Shown here piece after piece: positions 4,956 to 5,447 of a DNA stretch of 5,447 nt. The stretch's first letter is position 1, and every line of letters starts with the position of its first letter. Location of the stretch: assembly GCA_019313765.1 (NCBI GenBank), contig JAFDAP010000151.1, positions 1 through 5,447 on the forward strand, read 5' to 3'. The stretch comes from Deltaproteobacteria bacterium (lineage in GTDB: Bacteria; Desulfobacterota; DSM-4660; Desulfatiglandales; Desulfatiglandaceae). The notes under the pieces are model-generated. The model was not told where the DNA came from, searched no databases, and was given only the letters and a program-made list of their open reading frames with translations. Made by a program: the position numbers and the translations under genes.

Positions 4956-5447
4956 ATGAAACTGCAAAAATTCAAGAATTTATCCTCAATATATACGCGT
5001 GAGGAGGACTTTTCCGCAGATATTGCTAATCATATTTCACTCCTCAGTGTTGGTGATTTTGAAGATGCAGAGACAGAATCCAAGGTTGGCACGAGAAAAG
5101 CTGATATTGTGGCAACGGGGAACGATGGGATTTTGGTTATTGAGAACCAACTTGGAAAGGCAGACTGGGATCACTGGGGAAGACTTGAAGCTTACGCACG
5201 GTTGAAAGAAGCTAATATTGCAGTATTAATTGCTGAAGAATTTGAAGAGCTTATGATCGTAACATGTAATCTGCGAAACGAAGATAGCAATATTGACTGG
5301 TATCTTATACAAGCACAGGTGAATGAACGCGATGAATTTTCATTTCATCAAATCGCTCGACCAGCCATTGATGTGCAGACAGAGAGAAAGAATGTTGAAT
5401 ACAGTGATTTTTGGGAACCAATAAGAAGAGAATGCTTATTTGCTGGG
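4956..5447 (+). CDS. PD-(D/E)XK nuclease-like protein (DUF4268-like), 5' part, runs off window
   Basis: An open frame of 164 codons with no stop before the window ends; the C-terminal part is missing. ATG 4956 is preceded by TGAGGT (4944-4949), a good Shine-Dalgarno site 6 bases upstream. Residues 39-65 read like a PD-(D/E)XK core: E39/E41 on a helix, VGTRKADIVA with D50, a turn, then GILVIENQLG with E63. The usual lysine of ExK is replaced by Q65 (E-N-Q). After it comes KADWDHWGRLEAYARLKEANIAVLIAEEF, matching a pattern known in uncharacterised nuclease-like families where E-N-Q is followed by D-x-x-H and L-x-x-Y-A. There is no signal peptide or membrane segment, so it is cytoplasmic. Such proteins often sit in accessory or defence regions, and here it follows a toxin-antitoxin pair in AT-rich DNA. 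The family call is moderate; activity and partners are unknown. Confidence 0.7.
   Translation, partial: MKLQKFKNLSSIYTREEDFSADIANHISLLSVGDFEDAETESKVGTRKADIVATGNDGILVIENQLGKADWDHWGRLEAYARLKEANIAVLIAEEFEELMIVTCNLRNEDSNIDWYLIQAQVNERDEFSFHQIARPAIDVQTERKNVEYSDFWEPIRRECLFAG

Noticed and set aside
4999..5205. 68-residue + strand frame at 4999
   Set aside because: It lies in another frame inside the nuclease-like gene starting at 4956, whose motifs and ribosome-binding site are convincing.

Overview
The window reads like chromosomal DNA of a Gram-negative bacterium, plausibly a Desulfobacterota/deltaproteobacterium. That taxon is an inference from gene style and from the many small palindromic intergenic repeats; no rRNA or other taxonomic marker is present. 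All six supported genes lie on the + strand.

Left part (1-2396): the 3' end of enolase, then a small PC4-like (single-stranded-DNA-binding fold) protein, then a 589-residue primase-helicase-type protein with a zinc ribbon, a TOPRIM-like domain and a RecA/DnaB-like ATPase. The TOPRIM domain keeps its glutamate but appears to have lost its acidic D-x-D metal motif, so the protein may be a helicase with a non-catalytic primase-like front end. PC4-like protein and helicase together suggest a DNA-handling pair.

Middle (2397-3749): a repeat-rich gap holds a candidate promoter, a strong hairpin and a 142-bp miniature inverted-repeat element with a 5-bp target duplication. It is followed by a divergent polysaccharide deacetylase (YibQ/DUF610 type) with a twin-arginine-like signal. 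Behind that gene lies a second, unrelated miniature element of about 132 bp, almost wholly palindromic and flanked by a 7-bp direct repeat. Half of a relative of it appears to remain at 2537-2577.

Right part (3750-5447): a visibly AT-richer accessory segment. It carries a Phd/YefM-type antitoxin and a PIN-domain (VapC/FitB-like) toxin, overlapping by 4 bases and preceded by an unusually long structured leader. A second repeat-like spacer follows, then the first 164 codons of a PD-(D/E)XK-nuclease-like protein that runs off the window end.

No CRISPR array, tRNA, rRNA or full insertion sequence was seen. The best candidates for something undescribed are the PC4-like/degenerate-primase-helicase pair and the two miniature elements.
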